Shown: one piece after another, positions 30,145 to 39,343 of the stretch
Numbering within the stretch: the stretch's first letter is position 1
Layout: every line of letters begins with the position of its first letter
From: Buchnera aphidicola (Ceratovacuna keduensis)
GTDB taxonomy: Bacteria; Pseudomonadota; Gammaproteobacteria; Enterobacterales; Enterobacteriaceae
Reading direction: 5' to 3'
NCBI RefSeq assembly: GCF_039372665.1
Contig: NZ_CP134994.1
Location: forward strand, 248,001 to 312,000
Length of the DNA stretch: 64,000 nucleotides
Position numbers and translations under genes: made by a program
The notes under the pieces: model-generated
Told to the model about the DNA's origin: nothing
Seen by the model: only the letters and a program-made list of their open reading frames with translations
Database searches by the model: none

Positions 30145-30468
30145 ATGAAAGCAATATTTATAATAAATAAAAATCAATATATGGCAAATATTGGTGACAA
30201 AATTAACATAGAAAAATTAAATTTAAAAATAGGAGAAACAATTATATCTGATAAAGTTTTAATGATATGTAAAAATGAAAATTCAATTATAGGAAAACCA
30301 TTTTTAAAAAAAGAATATGTTTCAGCAAAAATTTGTTCTCATAATAAAAAAAAAAAAATAAATATAATAAAATTTAAAAGAAGAAAACATTATAAAAAAA
30401 GACAAGGTCATAGACAAAAATATACTATAATAAAAATAATAAAAATTAGTAATAATAAAGGAATATAA
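30145..30468 (+). CDS. rplU: 50S ribosomal protein L21
   Basis: L21 binds 23S rRNA together with L20. Its 107 residues compare with 103. The sequence [25 protein letters not shown] parallels E. coli [25 protein letters not shown], and the signature [18 protein letters not shown] is clear. An AGGAAAA ribosome-binding site precedes the ATG. It is followed after two bases by rpmA. Confidence 0.96.
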   Translation: MKAIFIINKNQYMANIGDKINIEKLNLKIGETIISDKVLMICKNENSIIGKPFLKKEYVSAKICSHNKKKKINIIKFKRRKHYKKRQGHRQKYTIIKIIKISNNKGI

Positions 30469-30470
30469 AA

Positions 30471-30722
30471 ATGGCTCATAAAAAAGCTGGTGGTTCAACT
30501 AGAAATGGCAGAGATTCTAATTCAAAAAGATTAGGTATGAAAAAATTTGGAGGCGAATTTGTAAAACCTGGAAATATAATTGTAAGACAAAGAGGTACAA
30601 AATTTCATCCAGGAAAAAATGTTGGATGCGGTAGAGATCATACCTTATTTGCACTTAAAAAAGGAAAAATATATTTTAAAAAAAAAGGAATTAAAAAAAA
30701 AAAATATATAAATATAATTTAA
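30471..30722 (+). CDS. rpmA: 50S ribosomal protein L27
   Basis: L27 reaches the peptidyl-transferase centre with its N-terminal tail. Its 83 residues begin [16 protein letters not shown], and [29 protein letters not shown] is nearly invariant. The N terminus needs no protease processing, as is usual in proteobacteria. It is the second gene of rplU-rpmA-obgE. Confidence 0.98.
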   Translation: MAHKKAGGSTRNGRDSNSKRLGMKKFGGEFVKPGNIIVRQRGTKFHPGKNVGCGRDHTLFALKKGKIYFKKKGIKKKKYINII

Positions 30723-30761
30723 TAAAATAAAATTTTAAAAATAAGAAAATATTAAAATCTA

Positions 30762-30789
30762 AAAATATCTTTCAAATAAAAGATATTTT
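30762..30789 (+). terminator. Stem-loop between rpmA and obgE
   Basis: AAAATATCTTT (30762-30772) pairs perfectly with 30779-30789 around a 6-base loop. A second, partly exclusive pairing is possible between ATAAGAAAATA (30741-30751) and 30784-30794. It may be an attenuating element or RNA-processing site between the ribosomal genes and obgE. All pairs but one are A-T, so chance is a real alternative. Confidence 0.4.
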
Positions 30790-30806
30790 CTTATAAAGAG
30801 AAATAA

Positions 30807-31805
<999 letters not shown>

Positions 31806-31831
31806 AATAAAAATATATTAAAAAAGTTTAA

Positions 31832-31862
31832 AACCCGAGTATACATAAAATTATACCGGGTT
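31832..31862. terminator. Bidirectional terminator between obgE and rpsI
   Basis: AACCCG (31832-31837) plus GTATA (31839-31843) pair with TATAC (31852-31856) and CGGGTT (31857-31862), with one bulged A. It lies between two converging genes and has GC-rich outer pairs. Confidence 0.8.
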
Positions 31863-31883
31863 ATAAAAACAATATTAATTTTA

Positions 31884-32273
31884 TTATCGTTTAGAAAATT
31901 GAGGTCTTTTTCTAGACTTTCTAAAACCAAATTTTTTTCTTTCTACTTTTCTGGAATCTCTAGTAACAAATCCAAATTTTTTTAATTTAGATTTAAAAAT
32001 ATTATCATATTCTATTAAAGATTTAGTAATTCCCTGTCTTATTGCATTAGCTTGACTAGAAATTCCTCCTCCTTTAACAGTAATAAAAAAATTAAATTTA
32101 TTATTTAAATTTAAAATTAAAATAGGTTGTAATACTATAGAACAAAGAGAATTAGTTTTAAAATAATCATTTATATTCTTTTTATTTATAAAAATTTCTC
32201 CATTCCCAGTTTTTAAAAACACTCTAGCTGAAGAAGTTTTTCTTCTTCCAGTTCCATAGTTTTTAGTTTTCAT
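31884..32273 (-). CDS. rpsI: 30S ribosomal protein S9
   Basis: S9 contacts P-site tRNA through its C-terminal tail. Its 129 residues match the family (about 130). The sequence starts NYGTGRRKTSSARVFLK and ends in KFGFRKSRKRPQFSKR, with GGGISSQANAIRQGITKSL in the middle. It lies downstream of rplM on the minus strand, the universal pair. Confidence 0.98.
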   Translation of the reverse strand: MKTKNYGTGRRKTSSARVFLKTGNGEIFINKKNINDYFKTNSLCSIVLQPILILNLNNKFNFFITVKGGGISSQANAIRQGITKSLIEYDNIFKSKLKKFGFVTRDSRKVERKKFGFRKSRKRPQFSKR

Positions 32274-32296
32274 AATTAATTATATAAAATTTCCAA

Positions 32297-32722
32297 TTAA
32301 ATTTTTAACAATTTTGGTTTTTGAGAAATGTGCCTTAACGTTTCTCCTGAATAAACCTTTAATTTTTTCATAATTAATTTTCTAAGAGAATTTTTTGGTA
32401 ACATTCCTCTTATAGCATTTATTATTACTTTTTCAGGATTTTTTAAAATCATTTCTTTTAAAGAAATTTTTTTTAAACCTCCCACATATCCAGTATGTCT
32501 ATAATAAATTTTATTTTTCATTTTTTTTCCAGTAACTGATATTTTTTCAGCATTAAATATAATTATATAATCTCCATTATTTATATTATTAGAATAATTA
32601 GACTTATGTTTTCCCATTAAATATTTAGAAACTGTAGATGCTAATCGTCCTAATATTTTTTTTTTAGCATTTACATAAAACCATTCTTTTTTATTTATAT
32701 TTTTTATTAAAAAACTTTTCAT
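32297..32722 (-). CDS. rplM: 50S ribosomal protein L13
   Basis: L13 is an early assembly protein of the 50S subunit. Its 141 residues compare with 142. Motifs WFYVNAKKKILGRLAS, YRHTGYVGG and the segment IRGMLPKNSLRKLIMKKL are typical. It is transcribed with rpsI, 23 bases downstream. Confidence 0.97.
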   Translation of the reverse strand: MKSFLIKNINKKEWFYVNAKKKILGRLASTVSKYLMGKHKSNYSNNINNGDYIIIFNAEKISVTGKKMKNKIYYRHTGYVGGLKKISLKEMILKNPEKVIINAIRGMLPKNSLRKLIMKKLKVYSGETLRHISQKPKLLKI

Positions 32723-32924
32723 TTTGAAAAAAATACCTATATAATACTATCATTAATAAGAATTTTAAAAATATTTATTATATAATAAATTATTAATATA
32801 ATACTATATTAAAGTAAAATAATATAAACTATTAAAATAAAAATTATCTTATATTTTTTAAATATTATAATTTTATATTAAAATTCTAATTTATTTTTTT
32901 TATAAAATAAGAGCAAAAATTTTT

Positions 32925-34052
32925 ATGAATTCAGAAATAAATCTTTTAAATTTTAGAAAAAAAATTAATAAAATAGATAAAAAAATAATTAATTTATTGT
33001 TTGAAAGAAATAATATTTCTAAAAAAATTGCAAAAATAAAAATATGTATTAAAAAAAACATAAAAGATAAAAATAGAGAAAAAGAAATTTTATTAAATAT
33101 ATATAATAAATCTAAAAAATATAATATTTCTAAAAAATATATAAAAAAAATTTTTAGAACTATAATAAAATATTCTATAAAAATACAAAAAAAAATATTT
33201 GGAAAATTAATAACAAAAAAAATATCACTATTAGGACCTAAAGGATCATATTCATATTATGCTTTAAAAAAATATTGTAAAAAAAAAAATATATATAAAA
33301 AAAAACTTAAATATACAAATTTTAAAAATGTAGAAAAATATGTAAAAGAAAAAAAAACAGAAATTGCAATATTACCTATAGAAAATTCAAATACAGGTAA
33401 AATAAATGAAATATATGATATTTTAGAGAAAACTAAATTATTTATTGTAGAAATGATATATTTAAAAATTAATCATTGCTTATTTTCAAAAAAAAATATT
33501 AAAATAAAAAAAATAAAAACTATATATACTCATATACAACCATTTTTACAGTGTGAAAAATTTATAAAGAAATTTTATAAAGAAAGTAATATAAAATTTA
33601 TGAAAAGTACATCGTTTGCTATAAAAAAAATAATTAATAAACAAGATAATAATGTAGCAGCTATAGGGAACAAAAAAAATATAAATTTATTTAAATTAAA
33701 AATTTTAAAAAAAAATATAAATGATGAAAAAAAAAATTTTACTAAATTTATAATTTTAAAAAAAAAAAATGTAGAATTAAAAAATAAAAAAAATATATTG
33801 TTAATAAGATTTTCTTATAAAAATAATAAATTTCCAAATAAAATTTTTTATATTTTATATAAAAATAAAATAGAAATAAAAACAGTTATATGTAATAAAT
33901 CAAAAATAAAAAACTATAAAAATATATATTTTATTGAACTAATAAATAATAGTTATTTAATAAAAAATATAAATTTTATATTAAAAAAAATGCTAAAAAT
34001 ATCAAAAAATATAAAAATAATAGGAAATTATAAAAATAAAAATTTAATTTAA
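32925..34052 (+). CDS. pheA: Bifunctional chorismate mutase/prephenate dehydratase
   Basis: PheA catalyses the two steps from chorismate to phenylpyruvate for phenylalanine synthesis. Its 375 residues compare with 386. The N-terminal AroQ-type mutase (LRKKI-like NFRKKINKIDKKIINLLFERN, then KIAKIK) covers about residues 1-95. The dehydratase follows (LLGPKGSYSYYALKKY, LPIENSNTGKI), with TKF for the usual TRF. The C-terminal regulatory region is recognisable only by its frame; the GALV and ESRP motifs for Phe feedback are not preserved. No pheL leader or attenuator is visible upstream. Confidence 0.93.
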   Translation: MNSEINLLNFRKKINKIDKKIINLLFERNNISKKIAKIKICIKKNIKDKNREKEILLNIYNKSKKYNISKKYIKKIFRTIIKYSIKIQKKIFGKLITKKISLLGPKGSYSYYALKKYCKKKNIYKKKLKYTNFKNVEKYVKEKKTEIAILPIENSNTGKINEIYDILEKTKLFIVEMIYLKINHCLFSKKNIKIKKIKTIYTHIQPFLQCEKFIKKFYKESNIKFMKSTSFAIKKIINKQDNNVAAIGNKKNINLFKLKILKKNINDEKKNFTKFIILKKKNVELKNKKNILLIRFSYKNNKFPNKIFYILYKNKIEIKTVICNKSKIKNYKNIYFIELINNSYLIKNINFILKKMLKISKNIKIIGNYKNKNLI

Positions 34053-34123
34053 TATTTTATACTAAATATAAAAAATATTAAATAAATTTTTTTACTTAAC
34101 GAAGTTTATATTAAGAGAAAAGA

Positions 34124-35470
34124 ATGTTTAAAAATATAAAAGAAAATTTTAAAAAAATTATAGAAAAAATATCTGGATCAGGAATAATTACAGAAAAAAA
34201 TATAAAAGAAACCATAAGAGAAATAAGAAAATCTTTTTTAGAATCAGATGTTCCAATTAAAATAATCAAAATTTTTATAGAAAAAATAAAAAAAAAAGCT
34301 ATAGGAAAAAAAATAAACAAAAGTTTTACACCAGGTCAAGAATTAATAAATATTATACAAAAAGAAATGATTTCAGAATTTGGAGAAAATCCTAATTTTA
34401 TAAATTTATCCACAAAAATTCCAGCTATTATATTAATAGTGGGATTACAAGGAATGGGTAAAACCACTAGTGTAGTAAAAATTGCAAATTTTATAAAAAA
34501 TAAATATAAAAAAAAAGTTGGTACATTTTCTTTAGATATAAAAAGACCTGCAGCAATAGAACAACTTAAATTTTTATCAAAATTAGCAAAAATAGATTTT
34601 TTAGATGTTCATAATAAAAAAAAATATAATAAAATATTAAAATTTGGAATAGAAGAAGCAAAAAAAAAAATGTATGATTGTATAGTTGTAGACACAGCTG
34701 GTAGATTACATATAAATAAAAAAATGATGAATGATTTAAAAAATTTTCAAAAATTTTTAAATCCTATAGAAACTTTATTAGTATGTGATGCTATGATAGG
34801 TCAAGATTCTATAAAAATAATAAAAACTTTTAAAAAATATGTAAAAATAACAGGAATAGTATTAACTAAAACAGATAGTGATGCAAGATGTGGTATTGCT
34901 CTTTCAGCTAATATAATAACAAAAAAACCAATAAAATTTTTATGTAATGGAGAAAAAATAGATAAAATAAAAATATTTGATCCTAAACAAATAGTTAATA
35001 AAATAATAGGAATGGAAGATGTAACATCTTTAATAAAAAAAATAAATCTTAAAATAAAAAAAGATAAATATATTTCGAATAAAAATAAAATAAATAAAAA
35101 TAATACTTTTAATTTAAATAATTTTTTAGAACAAATTGATCAATTAAATAAGATAGGAGGAATAGAAAAAATAATAGATAAGATACCTTTTAAATATGTA
35201 AAAAAAAATGAAAAATTAAAAAATTTAAATAATTCTTTAGTAAAAAATTTTAAAACAATAATACTTTCTATGACCAAAGAAGAAAGAAAAAATCCTAAAA
35301 TAATAAAAGGATCAAGAAAAAAAAGAATAGCTTTAGGATCTGGATCAACAGTTCAACAAGTTAATATATTATTACAAAAATTTAATAATGTAAAAAAAAT
35401 GATGAAAAAAATAAAAAGAAATGGTATAAAGAATTTTTTTAAAAACTTTTTTACAAAGAAAATTTTTTAA
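34124..35470 (+). CDS. ffh: Signal recognition particle protein Ffh
   Basis: Ffh binds 4.5S RNA and signal peptides and delivers nascent membrane proteins to FtsY. Its 448 residues match the family (453). The N domain leads to the G domain (GLQGMGKTTS near 107-116, VDTAGRL, LTKTD). The M domain carries RIALGSGSTVQQVN, but the usual Met-rich finger has been partly replaced by Lys, Ile and Asn. It starts the ffh-rpsP-rimM-trmD-rplS group. Confidence 0.96.
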   Translation: MFKNIKENFKKIIEKISGSGIITEKNIKETIREIRKSFLESDVPIKIIKIFIEKIKKKAIGKKINKSFTPGQELINIIQKEMISEFGENPNFINLSTKIPAIILIVGLQGMGKTTSVVKIANFIKNKYKKKVGTFSLDIKRPAAIEQLKFLSKLAKIDFLDVHNKKKYNKILKFGIEEAKKKMYDCIVVDTAGRLHINKKMMNDLKNFQKFLNPIETLLVCDAMIGQDSIKIIKTFKKYVKITGIVLTKTDSDARCGIALSANIITKKPIKFLCNGEKIDKIKIFDPKQIVNKIIGMEDVTSLIKKINLKIKKDKYISNKNKINKNNTFNLNNFLEQIDQLNKIGGIEKIIDKIPFKYVKKNEKLKNLNNSLVKNFKTIILSMTKEERKNPKIIKGSRKKRIALGSGSTVQQVNILLQKFNNVKKMMKKIKRNGIKNFFKNFFTKKIF

Positions 35471-35491
35471 AAAAATAGGAAAAAATATAAT

Positions 35492-35740
35492 ATGATAAAA
35501 ATAAGACTTTCAAGAAAAGGATCTAAAAAAAAACCATTTTATAAAATTATAGTTTCTGATGTAAGATTTCCTCAAAACGGTAGATTTATAGAAAAAATAG
35601 GACATTATAATCCTATAAATAAAAATTTAAAAAAAAATTTTTATATTTCAGAAGAAAGAACAAAATTTTGGTTAAAAAGAGGTGCTATATTTTCAAAAAG
35701 AGTAAAAAGTATAATAAAGAAAAATAAATTATGCTTATAA
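35492..35740 (+). CDS. rpsP: 30S ribosomal protein S16
   Basis: S16 is a 30S assembly protein of 82 residues. It starts MIKIRLSRKGSKKKPFYKIIVSD, followed by GRFIEKIGHYNP. AGGAAAA precedes the ATG. Its last 10 bases overlap the start of rimM, so the two are translationally coupled. Confidence 0.97.
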   Translation: MIKIRLSRKGSKKKPFYKIIVSDVRFPQNGRFIEKIGHYNPINKNLKKNFYISEERTKFWLKRGAIFSKRVKSIIKKNKLCL

Positions 35741-36243
35741 CTGGTAAAATAATAAAATCATATGGAATTTTAGGTTGGTTAGAAATAGTTTCTTTTACAG
35801 AAAATAAAGAAACAATATTTAAATATTCTCCATTATATATATATATAAATAAAAAATATGAAGTTATAAAAATAGAAAAATGGAAAAAAAATAAAAAAAA
35901 AATATTAATAAAAATATTTGATATAACAAATAGAACAAAATCACAAAAATTTGTTAAAAAAAATATATTTATAAAAAATTCTTCCTTACCTAAATTAGGT
36001 AACAATGAATATTATTGGAAAGACATAATAAAATGTAAAATATTTAATGAAGAAAACATATATTTAGGAAAAATAAACAAAATTATAGATATAAAAACAT
36101 ATGATATATTAGTAATAAAAACAAATAAAAAACAAATTAAAAAAAAAGAAATTTTAATACCATTTATAATTAAAAAATATATAAAAAATGTAGATTTATA
36201 TAAAAAAAAAATAATAATAAAAAACTATTCACATTTTGTTTAA
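35731..36243 (+). CDS. rimM: 16S rRNA processing protein RimM
   Basis: RimM binds S19 and aids maturation of the 30S head. Its 170 residues compare with 182. The N-terminal GKIIKSYGILGWLEIVSFTE matches the family pattern, and the PRC-barrel domain begins at NEYYWKDIIKC. The first ATG overlaps rpsP by 10 bases; there is no better later start because the GKI..G signature begins at once. Confidence 0.93.
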   Translation: MLITGKIIKSYGILGWLEIVSFTENKETIFKYSPLYIYINKKYEVIKIEKWKKNKKKILIKIFDITNRTKSQKFVKKNIFIKNSSLPKLGNNEYYWKDIIKCKIFNEENIYLGKINKIIDIKTYDILVIKTNKKQIKKKEILIPFIIKKYIKNVDLYKKKIIIKNYSHFV

Positions 36244-36251
36244 AATAGTAT

Positions 36252-37007
36252 ATGAAAAAAAAAAATAATACTATAATAAATATTATAACAATATTTCCAA
36301 AAATGTTTAAGTCTATATTAAAATATGGAATAATAAAAAAATCAATAAAATCTAAAATATTAAAAATAAAATGTTGGAATCCAAGAAAATTTACAAATAA
36401 AAAAAATAAAAATATAGATGATAAACCTTATGGTGGAGGTCCTGGAATGATAATGAATCCATATCCACTATATAAAACTATAAAACATATAAAATCATTA
36501 TATAAAAAAAAAAATATAAAAACTATTTATTTGTCTCCTCAAGGAAAAAAAATAAATAAAAAAAATATATTAAATATATTAAAATGTAATAAACTAATAT
36601 TAGTTTGTGGAAGATATGAAGGAATAGACGAAAGAATAATATTAAAAGAAATAGATGAAGAAATATCAATAGGAGATTATGTTTTATCTGGAGGAGAAAT
36701 ACCATCAATGGTATTAATAGAATGCATTATTAGATTTATACCTGGAATTTTAAAAAAAAAATGTATTAAAGAAGATTCATTTTTTAATGGATTATTAGAC
36801 TATCCTAACTATACTAAACCAAAAAAATTTAAAGGCATGAAAGTTCCTAAAGTTTTATTGTCAGGAAATCATAAAAATATAAAACTATGGAAAATTAAAG
36901 AATCATTAAAAACAACTTTAATAAAAAGACCAGATTTGTTTAAAAAAAAACTTAAAAAAAATAAAAAAAAAATTTTAAATATATTTAAAGAAAAATATAA
37001 AAAATAA
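36252..37007 (+). CDS. trmD: tRNA (guanine37-N1)-methyltransferase TrmD
   Basis: TrmD makes m1G37, preventing +1 frameshifting at proline and some leucine codons. Its 251 residues match E. coli (255). The trefoil-knot SAM site is visible in DDKPYGGGPGM, LVCGRYEGIDER and SIGDYVLSGGE. It follows rimM by 8 bases and precedes rplS. Confidence 0.97.
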   Translation: MKKKNNTIINIITIFPKMFKSILKYGIIKKSIKSKILKIKCWNPRKFTNKKNKNIDDKPYGGGPGMIMNPYPLYKTIKHIKSLYKKKNIKTIYLSPQGKKINKKNILNILKCNKLILVCGRYEGIDERIILKEIDEEISIGDYVLSGGEIPSMVLIECIIRFIPGILKKKCIKEDSFFNGLLDYPNYTKPKKFKGMKVPKVLLSGNHKNIKLWKIKESLKTTLIKRPDLFKKKLKKNKKKILNIFKEKYKK

Positions 37008-37034
37008 TATTAAATAAAAATAAGATGAAAAGTT

Positions 37035-37397
37035 GTGAAAAAAATTATAGAGAAAATAGAAAATAAAAATATACTAAAAAAAATACCAAAATTTAGATCA
37101 GGTGATACTATTAATGTACAAAGTTGGATATTAGAAGGAGAAAAAAAAAGAATACAAAATTTTGAAGGAATAGTTATTTATATAAGAAATAGAGGATTTA
37201 GATCATCATTTTGTGTTAGAAAAATATCAAATGGAGAAGGAATAGAAAAAGTTTTTAAAAAATATTCTCCTATAATAAAAAATATAGAAATAAAAAAATA
37301 TGGAAAAGTAAAAAAGTCTAAATTATATTACATAAGAAAATTACATGGAAAATCTTATAAAATAAAAGAAAGAAAAATTAAAAAAAAAATTAAATAA
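37035..37397 (+). CDS. rplS: 50S ribosomal protein L19
   Basis: L19 lies at the 30S-50S interface. Its 120 residues include FRSGDTINVQSW, FEGIVIYIRNRGF and FCVRKISNGEGIEKVF, as in E. coli. The start is GTG at 37035; the nearby ATG at 37025 is in another frame, and no ATG in frame precedes the conserved region. A hairpin follows the stop at 37413-37435. Confidence 0.95.
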   Translation: MKKIIEKIENKNILKKIPKFRSGDTINVQSWILEGEKKRIQNFEGIVIYIRNRGFRSSFCVRKISNGEGIEKVFKKYSPIIKNIEIKKYGKVKKSKLYYIRKLHGKSYKIKERKIKKKIK

Positions 37398-37412
37398 ATT
37401 TTTAATTTAAAA

Positions 37413-37435
37413 AATCATGCAGTAAATCTGCATGA
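37413..37435 (+). terminator. Terminator hairpin after rplS
   Basis: ATCATGCAG (37413-37421) pairs perfectly with CTGCATGAT (37427-37435) around a 5-base loop, 16 bases after the rplS stop. It closes the ffh-rplS group. Confidence 0.75.
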
Positions 37436-37600
37436 TATAAACATTTTATAATAAAATTTTATATATTATTAAAATAATAAATTAATTTTACATTTTTTTA
37501 TATTATTTTTATAAAAATTCTAAAACTATATATATTAGTTAAAATAATATATTATTAATATTATTTTATATAAAAATTTCTTATAAAAAAAAATATTTTT

Positions 37601-38059
37601 ATGAAAAAAAAAACAGTTTTATTAATAAATGGTCCTAATTTAAATTTATTGGGAAAAAGAGAAACTAAAATATATGGAAAAACTACTTTAAAAAAATTAG
37701 TAAAAAAACTAAAAAAAAAAGCAAATGTTTTTAAAATTAATTTAAAAACATTTCAATCTAATTCTGAATCTAAATTAATTGAAAAAATTCAAATATCAAA
37801 AAATTTAGTAAAATATATTATAATAAATGCATCAGCATATACACATACTAGTATAGCATTAAGAGATGCTTTATTATCGGTTAAAATTCCATTCATAGAA
37901 GTACATATATCTAATATATATTCTAGAGAAAATTTTAGAGCAAATTCATGGTTATCTGATATTTCTTCTGGAATAATATGTGGATTAGGAACAAAAGGAT
38001 ATTTTTTAGCATTAGATGCAATAAATGAAAAAATAATAAAAAATAAAAATAATTGTTAA
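37601..38059 (+). CDS. aroQ: Type II 3-dehydroquinate dehydratase AroQ
   Basis: AroQ carries out the third step of the shikimate pathway to chorismate, feeding PheA. Its 152 residues match type II enzymes. Motifs are INGPNLNLLGKRE, with the active-site Tyr expected in KIYGKTT, then FQSNSE, INASAYTHTS and EVHISNIYSRENFR. E. coli uses the unrelated type I enzyme AroD, but Buchnera has type II. It stands alone after rplS and converges on rluD. Confidence 0.96.
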   Translation: MKKKTVLLINGPNLNLLGKRETKIYGKTTLKKLVKKLKKKANVFKINLKTFQSNSESKLIEKIQISKNLVKYIIINASAYTHTSIALRDALLSVKIPFIEVHISNIYSRENFRANSWLSDISSGIICGLGTKGYFLALDAINEKIIKNKNNC

Positions 38060-38084
38060 AATTTAAAAAATATATAAAAAATTT

Positions 38085-38122
38085 TTGCACTTTTCTTTTT
38101 TTTTATTATTAGAAAAGTGCAA
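38085..38122. terminator. Bidirectional terminator between aroQ and rluD
   Basis: TTGCACTTTTC (38085-38095) pairs perfectly with GAAAAGTGCAA (38112-38122) around a 16-base T-rich loop, between two converging genes. Confidence 0.75.
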
Positions 38123-38127
38123 TATTA

Positions 38128-39075
38128 TTAAAATTTATTTTTTAAAACTTTTATTAATTTTTTAATATCTTTTGGAAGATCAGAACAAAATTTTAATACT
38201 TTTTTTTTTTTAGGATGTTTAAATTTTATCATTATTGAATGTAATGCTTGTCTAGGAAATTTTTTTATATAATTAAAACAATCTTTTTTTAAAAAATGTA
38301 TATTTCTATTGTCAAAATATTTTTTATCTCCTATTATTGGATGATTAATATGTAAAAAATGTACCCTTATCTGATGTGTTCTACCAGTTTTCAATTTTAT
38401 TCTAAGATGTGTACAATTAGAAAATCTATTAATAACTTTATAATAAGTAACTGCTTTTTTTCCATATTTATTAACACACATTTTAGTTTTAAAAAATTTA
38501 TGACGTTTTATAGGCGCTGAAATATATCCATTACAAAATATATTTCCTAATACAATAGCTTCATATTCTCTAATTATTTCTCTTTTTTTTATTAATTTTA
38601 AAAGTTTATTATAAGAAAACAAATTTTTTGCTAAAACTAATAGTCCTGTAGTATCTTTATCAAGTCTGTGAACTATTCCTGCTCTAGGAATATTTTTAGA
38701 TTCTTTGAAATAGTGTAATATAGCATTTAATATAGTTCCAGATTTATTACCATTACCAGGATGCATTACAATGTTATCTTTTTTATTTATTATAGCTATA
38801 TATTTATCTATATATATAAAATTTAAATAAATATTTTCTGGCAAAAATATTTTTTTTTTATAAGATTTTTCTATAAACATTACTATAGAATAATTAATTC
38901 TTTTACTAGGTTTTTTACAAATAATTCCATTTAAAAAAACTCTTCCATTAATAAAAAAACGTTTAATTTTAGATCTAGAATATTTAGGATTTTTTTTTTG
39001 TAAAATAATGTCTATTCTACATTTTTTTTTAAAATTAATTAAAAATACATTTTTTGTACCAATTTTATAATTCAT
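38128..39075 (-). CDS. rluD: 23S rRNA pseudouridine synthase RluD
   Basis: RluD makes pseudouridines 1911, 1915 and 1917 in helix 69 of 23S rRNA, important for subunit joining. Its 315 residues compare with 326. An S4 domain (KIKRFFINGRVFLNG) precedes the catalytic HRLDKDTTGLLVLAK and KTGRTHQIRVHFLH. I call RluD rather than RluC because rluC is already at the rne locus, and RluD usually has HRLDKDTTG. Confidence 0.93.
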   Translation of the reverse strand: MNYKIGTKNVFLINFKKKCRIDIILQKKNPKYSRSKIKRFFINGRVFLNGIICKKPSKRINYSIVMFIEKSYKKKIFLPENIYLNFIYIDKYIAIINKKDNIVMHPGNGNKSGTILNAILHYFKESKNIPRAGIVHRLDKDTTGLLVLAKNLFSYNKLLKLIKKREIIREYEAIVLGNIFCNGYISAPIKRHKFFKTKMCVNKYGKKAVTYYKVINRFSNCTHLRIKLKTGRTHQIRVHFLHINHPIIGDKKYFDNRNIHFLKKDCFNYIKKFPRQALHSIMIKFKHPKKKKVLKFCSDLPKDIKKLIKVLKNKF

Positions 39076-39343
39076 AAAAAATATTGTAGTAATAATAAAA
39101 AAAAAATTTAAAATTATTTTTTAAAAATGAAAATATATAAACTATTTTTTTTATAATTATTTTTAAAAAATTTAATAAAAATAAAGATTCTAAAAATAAT
39201 ATAATTAAATATAAAAAATACCATAAGTAAAACATAAAATATTATAATCAATACAATTTTTAATATTTTTAAAATAAAATATATATTAAAATTAAATTAT
39301 AAATATAAATTATATATTAAAAAAATATAAAAAAAATAATAAA

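Noticed and set aside
32723-32924. Possible pheL leader peptide/attenuator upstream of pheA
   Set aside because: No short ORF rich in Phe followed by a GC stem and U-run could be found; only AT spacer.
37025-37034. ATG at 37025 as the rplS start
   Set aside because: It is in a different frame from the conserved L19 sequence; GTG 37035 fits.
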